Shown piece after piece: positions 53,484 to 62,010 of a DNA stretch of 64,000 nucleotides (position 1 is its first letter; every line of letters starts with the position of its first letter). Under the pieces are notes generated by a model. The model did no database searches. It had not been told where the DNA came from and saw only the letters and a list, made by a program, of their open reading frames with translations. A program made the translations under genes and the position numbers. The DNA comes from Paenibacillus segetis (GTDB lineage Bacteria; Bacillota; Bacilli; Paenibacillales; Paenibacillaceae), in NCBI RefSeq assembly GCF_014639155.1, contig NZ_BMFT01000001.1, forward strand, positions 1,116,001 to 1,180,000, in the 5' to 3' direction.

Positions 53484-54389
53484 ATGAGTATGAATAATGA
53501 AATGTCTGGGAACAACAATATTTTGAAGCGTGCAAGGATCTTCATCTATAGTAATGCCAGGTTACTTGAGCGGTTGTGCTTCGCATACCATTTCGAGAAC
53601 GGCTCGAAGGAAGCTGTGTTGATGGCACTACGTGCCTATCAGAACAGTGATGGAGGATTCGGGAATGCATTAGAGGCTGATATGAGATGTCCGCAGAGTC
53701 AGCCTGTTACAACTGAAATGGCTTTAGGTATTATGGATGAGATAGAATGCTTTGATGTGGAGATTATGAACGGTGTGATTGCTTATTTACAATCCATAAC
53801 CTTACCTGGAGGGGGGCTACCAAGGGCTACGACCGCGGTCAACGCATACCCACATGCTCCATGGTGGACTACAGAGCGAGATGACATTCCTTCAATTAAT
53901 CCAACGGGGATTATTATAGGAGCATTACTTCGTCAGAAGTCACGGAGTGATTTACTAACAGAGGATTGGTTCCAGAGTCATATCTCATTCATGTGGCGTA
54001 GTATGGATGAGCAAAAACCAACTGATTATCATGATTACTTGCAATGGCTACAGTTCCTACAGAATACACCTGAGCGTGAGCGCGCCATTCCTTTTGAACA
54101 AATTCTAGACGAATGGTTGCAGGAGCCTGGAATCATTGAGAAGAATCCAGGCCAAGAAGGGTACAGTCATAAAGTACTGGATTATGTTCCAGCTCCAGGG
54201 AGTTATGCTTCCAGGTTTGTTACCGATGATGAAATTACACATCATCTAAATTATTTGGTAGAGAATCAACAAGAGGATGGGGGATGGCCTGTTTCTTGGC
54301 CGACGGTTAGTCCTGTAGTAGAACAGGAGTGGCGGGGCCGGATTACCATTGAACGCCTCTTAACACTTCGAGCCTACGGGCGAATTTAA
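53484..54389 (+). CDS. Prenyltransferase/squalene-cyclase-like alpha/alpha-toroid protein
   Basis: A 301-residue protein with terpene-cyclase-type repeats: YQNSDGGFGNALEADMR near residue 55 and NQQEDGGWPVSWP near residue 270, both QW-like motifs, with other helices in between. It lacks the DCTAE motif of true squalene cyclases and has no membrane segments. Many Firmicute proteins of this kind are uncharacterised. GGGGG precedes the ATG. Third gene of the WYL operon; a terminator follows. Confidence 0.72.
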   Translation: MSMNNEMSGNNNILKRARIFIYSNARLLERLCFAYHFENGSKEAVLMALRAYQNSDGGFGNALEADMRCPQSQPVTTEMALGIMDEIECFDVEIMNGVIAYLQSITLPGGGLPRATTAVNAYPHAPWWTTERDDIPSINPTGIIIGALLRQKSRSDLLTEDWFQSHISFMWRSMDEQKPTDYHDYLQWLQFLQNTPERERAIPFEQILDEWLQEPGIIEKNPGQEGYSHKVLDYVPAPGSYASRFVTDDEITHHLNYLVENQQEDGGWPVSWPTVSPVVEQEWRGRITIERLLTLRAYGRI

Positions 54390-54397
54390 TAATAGTG

Positions 54398-54445
54398 AAG
54401 CGTCCACCTATTCGATACTTGAATGGAAGTGGACGCTTTTATTTT
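54398..54445 (+). terminator. Terminator after the WYL operon
   Basis: AAGCGTCCAC and GTGGACGCTT, perfect 10-bp arms with an AT-rich, partly paired loop, then a T-rich tract. Confidence 0.88.
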
Positions 54446-54473
54446 TACCTTAAAAGGTACAATGTTGGCTTTT

Positions 54474-55226
54474 CTACTTTTTCACAGTGGCACGCCGACA
54501 GCTCATGACTCTTCGGTACATCGATTTATCTTTTAATTGATTAAAAATATAAGGATCTGGCTGGGTATTCACTTCTATAATTTGAGGAGTAATTGTTTTG
54601 TCCAATCCAATATCTACGCCAATTTGCCTGAATTTTGGATAAGTTTTGCTGAGATGCGAAGCAATTTGTATCCCAAGCGAACTTAATTTTTTATGAAGCT
54701 GGGTTTGTTGACTTCTGGACAGATGATTATGGAGTAAACTTTCAATACTCATAGGTTTCCCTTCACTATGATAATTCGTCACAATTTTGCGAGCGTGCCC
54801 TAAACGTCCAATAATTCCCGTAGTCTCCCATCTTCCCTTAGGATTTACCTGTACCATGACTCTGATATCGAACCTGCGATGATTTTGTTTGAGTAGATGG
54901 ATTCCTTTTTGAATCAAATATCTTCGTTTTTTTATCTGCTTTACAAGGCTTTTATGGAATTCTGAAAAGGTTTTGAACTTGAGAATGTTCTCGTTGATCT
55001 GGTATTTATAGGAATACTCGTCAATCATTTCTGCACGGATAACTCCTTTTCCGTGTGTTCCACACTCTGGTTTTACGTAGACCATCTTATACTGATGAAT
55101 CATGGTTCTTAAGTTGTTCATGTTAAATTTACGAGTATCAGGTATGAAGGGCTTTATTGATTTATTCTGAAGTAACACTTTGGTTTTGGTCCATTTACTT
55201 AGGACTGCCACTCGGTTTGATTTCAA
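54474..55226 (-). CDS. YheC/YheD family ATP-grasp protein
   Basis: A 250-residue protein with ATP-grasp features: VYVKPECGTHGKGV (nucleotide-binding loop), RFDIRVMVQVN, QIGVDIGLDK and IIEVNTQPDPYIF (metal-binding Glu/Asn). YheC/YheD proteins of Bacillales are associated with the spore coat or forespore; the substrate is unknown. TTG 55226 is chosen because GGGAGGG is 9 bases upstream; the in-frame GTG at 55331 would add 35 unconserved-looking residues with no ribosome binding site. It is divergent from the glycosyltransferase gene. Confidence 0.8.
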   Translation of the reverse strand: MKSNRVAVLSKWTKTKVLLQNKSIKPFIPDTRKFNMNNLRTMIHQYKMVYVKPECGTHGKGVIRAEMIDEYSYKYQINENILKFKTFSEFHKSLVKQIKKRRYLIQKGIHLLKQNHRRFDIRVMVQVNPKGRWETTGIIGRLGHARKIVTNYHSEGKPMSIESLLHNHLSRSQQTQLHKKLSSLGIQIASHLSKTYPKFRQIGVDIGLDKTITPQIIEVNTQPDPYIFNQLKDKSMYRRVMSCRRATVKK

Positions 55227-55436
55227 TTTTGTTGTCCCTCCCAATATGATCATCAGAAATCCGCGAATACTACTTCTAGGTAATTCATCATATGCTGACC
55301 GATAGATTGGGTACAGAACAACAGCCCTCACTATATTATAAAATGGGCTCCATGATTGCCCGGACCGTGTCTTCTATTATTGAATAGACTAATGTAACGC
55401 TGAAGATTGCGTAATTTTCTATGTGGAGCTGAAGTG

Positions 55437-56225
55437 ATGAACAATTCGCTTACCATTGATGTGCTTATCCCAACGATTGAGAAGGATTTAGCAACCTTAC
55501 CTCATGTTATTGATAGCCTCCGTCGTTATGTGAAGCATAAGATTGGTCACATTTATGTCGTATCTCCTCAGAGTAGTAAGATTCAGACTCTTTGTAGCAA
55601 TAAAGGATGTGTATTCATTGATGAGAAAAAAGTTCTCCCTATAACTAAAAAACATATTCGATACCGCTCAGCACATTGGGAACGCTCCGGTTGGTTATAC
55701 CAACAACTTCTTAAACTGAGTGGAGACACCATATGTAAACACAAGTATTTCTTAGTGATTGATGCTGATACCGTACTCATCCGGCCACATACCTTCGTAT
55801 CTCAGAATAAGGGGATATTCTACTATCGCAATTGGAGCCAACCAGAATATTTCCGCACATACAAAAAGCTTATGGGTTCCAAAGCTCCCTCACCGAAGTC
55901 TTTTGTTACTCACTATATGGTGTTTGACAAATCTAAACTTCGTCAAATGAAAAGAACGATTGAAGCGAAGCACAATCATCCTTGGTATAAAGCAATTATC
56001 CGTAGTATCGATAAAACGAAACAATTTGGGTTCTCTGAATATGAGACCTACGCCAATTATCTATACAGCGCGAATCCTAAGGCGATGATTCTAAAAAGTG
56101 CCCTGAATAAAGGTCTTAAAGATAAAGTATCTACGATCCCGCAGACTCAAATGAAAAAGCTGGCAAAGAGCTATCGTTCACTCTCTTTTCATGAGCGAAA
56201 GGGCTATAGAAGGTCGACCCGATAA
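55437..56225 (+). CDS. DUF6492-like glycosyltransferase
   Basis: A 262-residue protein with a glycosyltransferase-A-like start (IDVLIPTIEKDLATLPHVI) and the metal-binding DxD in YFLVIDADTVLIRP. The rest (SFVTHYMVFDKSKLRQM and FGFSEYETYANYL) fits DUF6492-type putative glycosyltransferases. It is cytoplasmic, without membrane helices. ATG 55437 has TGGAG 8 bases upstream; the in-frame extension to 55407 is not supported. The mannose-1-phosphate guanylyltransferase-like gene starts directly after its stop, so the two probably build one glycan. Confidence 0.7.
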   Translation: MNNSLTIDVLIPTIEKDLATLPHVIDSLRRYVKHKIGHIYVVSPQSSKIQTLCSNKGCVFIDEKKVLPITKKHIRYRSAHWERSGWLYQQLLKLSGDTICKHKYFLVIDADTVLIRPHTFVSQNKGIFYYRNWSQPEYFRTYKKLMGSKAPSPKSFVTHYMVFDKSKLRQMKRTIEAKHNHPWYKAIIRSIDKTKQFGFSEYETYANYLYSANPKAMILKSALNKGLKDKVSTIPQTQMKKLAKSYRSLSFHERKGYRRSTR

Positions 56226-57545
56226 ATGAAGGATACCATGCACATTGTATTTCTATGTGGTGGCTCCGGTACAAGATTATGGCCGTTGTCTAACGAGATT
56301 CGCTCCAAGTTATTTCTTGAAATTCTTCCTTCACCTCATGGGGAGCGAGAATCGATGATCGGACGTGTGTATCGTCAGCTCACAGCGTCAGGATTACAAG
56401 AATCCGCCATTTTTGTTACTAGCCAAGAGCAATCGCATCTTATAGCACGGTATGCTGGAAGTCAGCCTCCTCTTATCATCGAACCGTTTAGACGTGGGAC
56501 ATTTGCAGCAACTGCTCTTACTGCAGCCTATCTGATTGCCCATAAGATGGCTGAACTTGACGATATCATATGTATTACTCCAGCTGATATGTTTGTAGGT
56601 GAAGACTACTTTAGCAGATTCAAATTACTTCCCAAAATACTTAAAGCTGCAAAAGCTGATTTAGCCTTGCTTGGAACAAAGCCTACAACTCCGTCAGTAC
56701 AATACGGATATATTGTACCGGATCTAAATAAGGGAAAAACATCATTAGAATATTTCAACGTATCTAGTTTTCTGGAGAAACCAGATGTGGGCAGGGCAAA
56801 GGTTCTTATGGGTCAAAAAGCTTTATGGAATTGCGGAGTATTTGCTTTTCCCCTCCAAATTATCCTTTCTTATATGGAAAAAATCAATTTGCCGACGGAT
56901 TACGAAGAGTTACTATCTATTTATGAGAATTTGCCAATACGGAGCTTCGATAATGAAGTTGCAGAACGTATAACTAATTCGATTGTACTGCCCTATACAG
57001 GAGAATGGAGTGACCTTGGAAGCTGGGCTTCATTAACTGAGCAATTAGATGTTAAGGTTATAGGCCGAGGTGAGATTTCCGGAGAATCCTCTAATACTCA
57101 TCTTGTGAATGAGCTTCCATATTCTATACATGTGATTGATGTACCTGACATTATTGTGGCAGCAAGCCTTGAAGGAGTTTTGATTTCTAAAAAAAGTAGT
57201 GCAAATAAGATCAAAGAATTGAGAAGTGATATAACAATAAGTCCGAAGTATAATGAAACTTCCTGGGGAAGTTATCAAGTTATCGACTGTTCTCAAGATG
57301 AGCAAAACAGCAATATAAACACTTCCAAAATGACGGTTTTACCACATCATCACATCGCTCCTCAAATCCAGCATGGTAGCCACAAGGTATGGACGATCCT
57401 AACTGGAACTGGGGAGATGGTGTTGGATAATAACTTGTATCATGTTCGAAGTGGCGATGTTTACACGATTCCTGTAGGGTCACAGTATTCATTGACTGCC
57501 ATAGACAAACTAGAGCTAATGGAGGTTCAGTTCGGAAGTCAGTAA
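56226..57545 (+). CDS. manC: Mannose-1-phosphate guanylyltransferase-like protein with degenerate cupin
   Basis: A 439-residue two-domain protein. The N-terminal nucleotidyltransferase (LCGGSGTRLWPLSNE) makes GDP-mannose from GTP and mannose 1-phosphate; GGSGTRLWPLS is canonical but the usual PKQF is SKLF here, with the Lys retained. ITPADMFV, FLEKPD and WNCGVFAF blocks are present. The C-terminal cupin (about 345-439) looks like type II phosphomannose isomerase, but several metal ligands appear lost (PQIQHGSHKVW in place of the usual QMHHHRAEHW pattern). It starts directly after the glycosyltransferase stop. Confidence 0.82.
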   Translation: MKDTMHIVFLCGGSGTRLWPLSNEIRSKLFLEILPSPHGERESMIGRVYRQLTASGLQESAIFVTSQEQSHLIARYAGSQPPLIIEPFRRGTFAATALTAAYLIAHKMAELDDIICITPADMFVGEDYFSRFKLLPKILKAAKADLALLGTKPTTPSVQYGYIVPDLNKGKTSLEYFNVSSFLEKPDVGRAKVLMGQKALWNCGVFAFPLQIILSYMEKINLPTDYEELLSIYENLPIRSFDNEVAERITNSIVLPYTGEWSDLGSWASLTEQLDVKVIGRGEISGESSNTHLVNELPYSIHVIDVPDIIVAASLEGVLISKKSSANKIKELRSDITISPKYNETSWGSYQVIDCSQDEQNSNINTSKMTVLPHHHIAPQIQHGSHKVWTILTGTGEMVLDNNLYHVRSGDVYTIPVGSQYSLTAIDKLELMEVQFGSQ

Positions 57546-57577
57546 GTTTCTTTGGTGTTTTTATATATATCACTCTG

Positions 57578-57605
57578 AAAAGCCCCGCCAGCGTTGGCGG
57601 GGCTT
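57578..57605 (-). terminator. Terminator after the nitroreductase gene (minus strand)
   Basis: AAGCCCCGCCA-GCGT-TGGCGGGGCTT, perfect 11-bp arms. On the minus strand it ends in TTTTC; on the plus strand there is no T-run, so it mainly serves the nitroreductase gene. Confidence 0.85.
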
Positions 57606-57617
57606 GAAATGTGAGCG

Positions 57618-58265
57618 TCACTCTAAGATGCACAATATGTCGGCGACTTCCTTTCGAGGAATCGCCTTTGGTGTGATCGCAGGATGGCCAAGAGCAATGA
57701 CCATGGTAACTCCCCGATCTTCTGGAATATTGAGATATTCGCGAAGTTTCTCTTCAGCAAGCAGAACGGGACCGGTCATCGGACAAGTTGCAAGTCCTTT
57801 TGCGTGTGCAGCAAGCATTAAGTTTTGTGCTGCGAGACAACTACTCTTGAGGCCTTCTTCTTCCCAAACATCTGGCTCTACAAAGGAAATAGGGTCAAAG
57901 ATTTTATCTCGAAATTTAGAAGCGTAGGGTGTAGATAGACATATGATCAATACAGGAGCACCTGAAAACGCAGTAGCATAGGGGCCAAACGATTTTACAA
58001 GTAGTTTAGCTTCACGCTCAAGACCATTCTGCTCAGCACGTGCTGCAATCTCATGAAGCTTCCCCCATGTTAGATCTTCTATTGCCTTGATTTTATCTCG
58101 GTTAACTATAGCGATAAATTCCCATGTCTGTGAATTGGTGTCACTGGGGGCGAAACGCGCACAATCGATAATATCCTCAATATCGGACAGGCTAACAGCT
58201 TCCTCTGTGAATTCGCGGATACTACGGCGTGTCTTGACTACATCTCGAAATAAAGAAAATTCCAT
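57618..58265 (-). CDS. Nitroreductase family protein
   Basis: A 215-residue FMN-dependent oxidoreductase. The N-terminal FMN-binding block VVKTRRSIREFTEEAVS is typical, with APSDTNSQTWEF next and the ATCPMTGPVL and MVIALGHPA segments near the end. It would reduce nitroaromatics, quinones or flavins with NAD(P)H; the natural substrate is unknown. AAGGGTGGG precedes the ATG. A perfect terminator follows. Confidence 0.9.
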   Translation of the reverse strand: MEFSLFRDVVKTRRSIREFTEEAVSLSDIEDIIDCARFAPSDTNSQTWEFIAIVNRDKIKAIEDLTWGKLHEIAARAEQNGLEREAKLLVKSFGPYATAFSGAPVLIICLSTPYASKFRDKIFDPISFVEPDVWEEEGLKSSCLAAQNLMLAAHAKGLATCPMTGPVLLAEEKLREYLNIPEDRGVTMVIALGHPAITPKAIPRKEVADILCILE

Positions 58266-58378
58266 GCTATCCCACCCTTCAATTTTAGTACTAGGTACTA
58301 TAATCTGATCACAAATATTATATCTTAATTTTTAATATTTGGATAGTAAGGAGCAAACTGTCTTATTTTGAGTGTGAA

Positions 58379-59590
58379 TTACATTGTACGTTGGATATCT
58401 CTAGGACCTCTGGGTTCACGGAATAGATATCGGCTGGCGAAACCACAGCAGGCAAGTACAGAGAAAGCCATAGCTACTAGGTAGAAATTACTTCTTCCAA
58501 AGTGCTCGAATACCATTCCTCCGAATGTACCGCTGAGTAAACCTGATATACTCGACCACATCACTGTAAAAAGAGCAAGGCCTGTTGCCCGATAACTATC
58601 CGGAATCAGACGTGTTAGCATTCGGATAGCGGTTACATAGAATACACCAAATGAGACACCGTGCATCATTTGAACGCCGATGATCCCATACGGGGAGTTG
58701 GTCAATCCCATGAGGAGAAACCGAACAGCGAACATAAGACTAGCGAAGATCAGTAAGGGGAGTTCTTTAAATCTGTCGCCATATATGTTAAGAAGTATAA
58801 AAATAGGAACCTCTGTAAGCGCTGAGGCAAGCATAGACCATCCGATCAGATTTTCCGTTGCTCCGAGATCATGAAGTGAAATCGTTAAGAAGGCATCATT
58901 CATACGTAGACCAATAGCTAGACAAAAGACACAACCGAAAAACCATATCAACTCTTTCTGTTTGAGGATAGACCAGATGCCTGATAGATTCACTTTAGCA
59001 ACGTCAGTTACTCGATCTTTAACAAACATACTGAAGATTAATGATGCCAGAGCGATGACTATGGATACCCCAAGAGTCCACTTCGAACCTATGAGAGTTA
59101 AGACGTATCCAATGACGATAGCAAATGTGGCGTACCCGATGGATCCAAAGATACGGATCGTAATGAAATTTTTATTATATTGTTTAGCCGTAGAAATCGC
59201 TAACGTATCCGTTAGTGGAAATACAGGATAGAAGAAAAAGTAAAAGATCGTAATACAGAACATAATCATTGTGAAATTAGAAGACATGGAGAGGAACACG
59301 GTCATCATAATTTGACCAAGTAGTAGTAACATCAGAATTTTCTTAACTGTTCGGTAGCGATCACTAGTTAGACTCCAGAGCATATTTGAGAAGAGAGAGA
59401 TCATAGGCCCAAGGGCGTACAACAAGCCAATCTGAGTGTTGCTGAAGCCTAACTGGGCATAATAGAGAGGAAAATAAGAGGCTACGAGCACGCTTGTCCC
59501 AAAAATCGTGAAGGTATACACCCGTAGCCATGTGAGTTCGGGCCGAGCGAAGAACAATGATCTCATGAATAACAATGCTCCATTCTGCAT
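58379..59590 (-). CDS. MFS transporter, MFS_1-like (LacY/HsrA-like) type
   Basis: A 403-residue, 12-helix transporter. Segments such as YYAQLGFSNTQIGLLYALGP and LWSLTSDRYRTVKKIL (motif A-like) and MHGVSFGVFYVTAIRMLTRL fit the MFS_1_like group of sugar or metabolite permeases. Substrate is unknown. No ribosome binding site is seen before ATG 59590; a GGAG lies 13 bases before the in-frame ATG at 59566, so the true start may be there. Confidence 0.82.
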   Translation of the reverse strand: MQNGALLFMRSLFFARPELTWLRVYTFTIFGTSVLVASYFPLYYAQLGFSNTQIGLLYALGPMISLFSNMLWSLTSDRYRTVKKILMLLLLGQIMMTVFLSMSSNFTMIMFCITIFYFFFYPVFPLTDTLAISTAKQYNKNFITIRIFGSIGYATFAIVIGYVLTLIGSKWTLGVSIVIALASLIFSMFVKDRVTDVAKVNLSGIWSILKQKELIWFFGCVFCLAIGLRMNDAFLTISLHDLGATENLIGWSMLASALTEVPIFILLNIYGDRFKELPLLIFASLMFAVRFLLMGLTNSPYGIIGVQMMHGVSFGVFYVTAIRMLTRLIPDSYRATGLALFTVMWSSISGLLSGTFGGMVFEHFGRSNFYLVAMAFSVLACCGFASRYLFREPRGPRDIQRTM

Positions 59591-59772
59591 ATTAGCTTGT
59601 GGGATTACTCACTGCGTTCATTGAACATTTCGCCTATAGTGAGCCAACGATAGTATATCATAGGAGGCTCCTATAGCATCTGTGATATTGTTTATTTGTG
59701 CAATAAGAGGGGACATATTATAATATAGAATGGTTTTAATTAAGTCTTAACGACATAAGTGGAGGCAGGCCA

Positions 59773-60855
59773 TTGATTGAACATGTGCAAAGCCGGAATA
59801 AGATTCCACGTGAGCCGCTTCGGCTGATGAGTCGGGTATACAAATTCATTTTGCCAGATGTACGAAAGGAACTTAATGGCTGGAGGGAAACTGCGGGTAA
59901 CATTCCTGATCCAGAATTAAGAAAACAAGCCCTCGCCAGTATTGAAACGAAGGAGTTTCACTGTCAAGGCGGTTCGGTTTATGCAGCAGCTAATCTGGAG
60001 CAACGTCATATTCTTATTCCGTTGATTGTTGCATTTCAGACTATTAGTGACTACTTGGACAACCTATGTGACCGAAGTACATCAATGGATCCTGGTGATT
60101 TTCGTCTACTTCATCAAAGCATGCTTGATGCGGTTAATCCCGAATTTGAGATTTCAGATTACTACGCTCTAAGGGATGAACGAGATGATGGAGGTTATTT
60201 GATATCTCTTGTTAATGCTTGTCGTTTGGGAATATCCAAATTGCCTGGATATCGTGCGGCGCAGCCATACATTACCGATCTGGTGAAATTGTATACGGAT
60301 CTTCAGGTATACAAGCATATTGATCCGAATCTAAGGGAAGCTGCACTGTTAGATTGGTGGGAGCAACATAAAGAGCGAACTCCAGAACTTCATTGGAATG
60401 AATTTGCAGCTGCGACTGGTTCAACTCTTGGAGTGTTTATGCTATTCCTAGCAGCAACTAACCCTGAACTAGATGAAAAGAGTGCTAAAGTGATTCATAA
60501 TGCGTATTTCCCTCATGTATGCGGGCTACATATTATGCTGGATTACTTGATTGATCAAGAAGAGGACGAAATCGGTGGAGACTTGAATTTCTGTAGTTAT
60601 TATGATAATAAGGAAATCATGTTACATCGAATTGCTCTAATTGTAGAAGGTGCTCGAAAGGATGTTGCGATCCTTCCTGTTTCTTCCTTTCACGTGATGA
60701 TTATTGAGGGATTGGTGGCTCTTTATTTGTCTGATCCTAAAGTAAGCAGGCAGCAGGAAATCAGAGATATATCCAAACAATTGATGAGAAATAGTCCGTT
60801 GATGCGGGTATTCTTTTTCATTAATAGCCGTTGGATACGCAAGCATGTAGTATAA
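59773..60855 (+). CDS. ytpB: Tetraprenyl-beta-curcumene synthase (DUF2600)
   Basis: A 360-residue class I-like terpene synthase family of Bacillales. The ISDYLDNLCDR block (Asp-rich) and HIMLDYLIDQEEDE provide metal-binding acidic residues; CHCQGGSVYAAA-like FHCQGGSVYAAANL also matches. YtpB converts long prenyl diphosphates to tetraprenyl-beta-curcumene, a precursor of sesquarterpenes in spore membranes. The TTG start has GGAGG 7 bases upstream. Transcribed alone, followed by pfkA. Confidence 0.9.
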   Translation: MIEHVQSRNKIPREPLRLMSRVYKFILPDVRKELNGWRETAGNIPDPELRKQALASIETKEFHCQGGSVYAAANLEQRHILIPLIVAFQTISDYLDNLCDRSTSMDPGDFRLLHQSMLDAVNPEFEISDYYALRDERDDGGYLISLVNACRLGISKLPGYRAAQPYITDLVKLYTDLQVYKHIDPNLREAALLDWWEQHKERTPELHWNEFAAATGSTLGVFMLFLAATNPELDEKSAKVIHNAYFPHVCGLHIMLDYLIDQEEDEIGGDLNFCSYYDNKEIMLHRIALIVEGARKDVAILPVSSFHVMIIEGLVALYLSDPKVSRQQEIRDISKQLMRNSPLMRVFFFINSRWIRKHVV

Positions 60856-60957
60856 GGACGTAAGTTATGTAACATTAAATTAAAGTTATGCTTCACAGAA
60901 CGTTAGGTTATGCTTTCGAAGTAATTTTACTTCGTAAAATTTTGAGGAGGAATCATC

Positions 60958-61929
60958 ATGTCAGAAGTTAAAAAAATCGCAGTTCTCACTAGTGGTGGAG
61001 ATTCACAGGGCATGAACGCTGCAGTACGTTCCGTAGTACGTAGTGGATTGTACTATGGACTCGAAGTATTCGGTATTCAACGGGGCTATCAAGGCTTGCT
61101 TAATAATGATATCTTTTCGATGGATATTCGTAGTGTAGGCGATATCATTCAACGTGGTGGTACGATTCTTCAATCCGCTCGTTGTTTAGAATTCAAAACA
61201 CCAGAAGGTCAACAAAAAGGTGCACAAATTTTACGTGATCATGGTATCGATGGTTTGGTTGTTATCGGTGGCGATGGTTCTTATCATGGTGCTGAGAAGT
61301 TAAGTAAATTGGGCATTAAGACGATGGGACTTCCGGGTACAATCGATAACGATATTTCATTCACAGATTATACTATTGGCTTCGATACAGCAGTGAGTAT
61401 TGTAGTGGATGCAGTTAATAAACTCCGTGATACGATGTCTTCTCACGAACGCGCTTCTGTCGTTGAGGTTATGGGACGTCATGCTGGGGATATCGCGCTT
61501 CATGCGGGACTTGCTTCAGGTGCTGAGACGATTCTTATTCCAGAAATGCCATTTGATTTGAATGAAGTGGCTGACAGAATGAGACAGAACTTTGATAATG
61601 GTAAGAGACATAGCATTGTTATCGTAGCTGAAGGAGTTGGAAAAGGCGAAGAGGTTGTTGAGGCAATCAAATTGCGTCAACCATCGCTTGAACCTCGTGC
61701 TACTGTTCTAGGACATATTCAACGTGGTGGATCACCTACACCATTCGATCGGAATCTTGCAAGCCGCCTTGGTGACTTCGCAGTTCGCAGTTTGATTGCT
61801 GGAGAGTCAAACAAAGCTTGCGGTATGATCGGTGGAGAAATGGTTCTAACAGATATCGAAAAAGTAGTAACTACGAAGAAAAAATTTGATCTAGATCTTT
61901 ATGAGCTAGCTTCCCGCTTGTCTCAATAA
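60958..61929 (+). CDS. pfkA: ATP-dependent 6-phosphofructokinase
   Basis: A 323-residue group A PFK. The ATP loop is VLTSGGDSQGMNAAVRSVV, with GGDGSYHGA (the Gly after GGD indicating ATP rather than PPi use), catalytic Asp in PGTIDNDISFTDYTIGFDTA and EVMGRHAGDIALHAGLA for fructose 6-phosphate. GAGGAGG lies 8 bases before the ATG. A perfect 8-bp inverted repeat CGAAGTAA-TT-TTACTTCG (60917-60934) sits in its leader. A terminator follows. Confidence 0.95.
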   Translation: MSEVKKIAVLTSGGDSQGMNAAVRSVVRSGLYYGLEVFGIQRGYQGLLNNDIFSMDIRSVGDIIQRGGTILQSARCLEFKTPEGQQKGAQILRDHGIDGLVVIGGDGSYHGAEKLSKLGIKTMGLPGTIDNDISFTDYTIGFDTAVSIVVDAVNKLRDTMSSHERASVVEVMGRHAGDIALHAGLASGAETILIPEMPFDLNEVADRMRQNFDNGKRHSIVIVAEGVGKGEEVVEAIKLRQPSLEPRATVLGHIQRGGSPTPFDRNLASRLGDFAVRSLIAGESNKACGMIGGEMVLTDIEKVVTTKKKFDLDLYELASRLSQ

Positions 61930-61953
61930 TATAAGACCAAAGTTTAGAATAGG

Positions 61954-62002
61954 AAAAGGGAAATTCGTAAGCCCCCAAGAGGGCCTCGAATTTCCCTTTT
62001 TT
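61954..62002. terminator. Bidirectional terminator between pfkA and the MATE gene
   Basis: AAAAGGGAAATTCG pairs with CGAATTTCCCTTTT, with an inner GCCC/GGGC stem, then more T. It can serve both converging genes. Confidence 0.9.
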
Positions 62003-62010
62003 AGTTTGGA

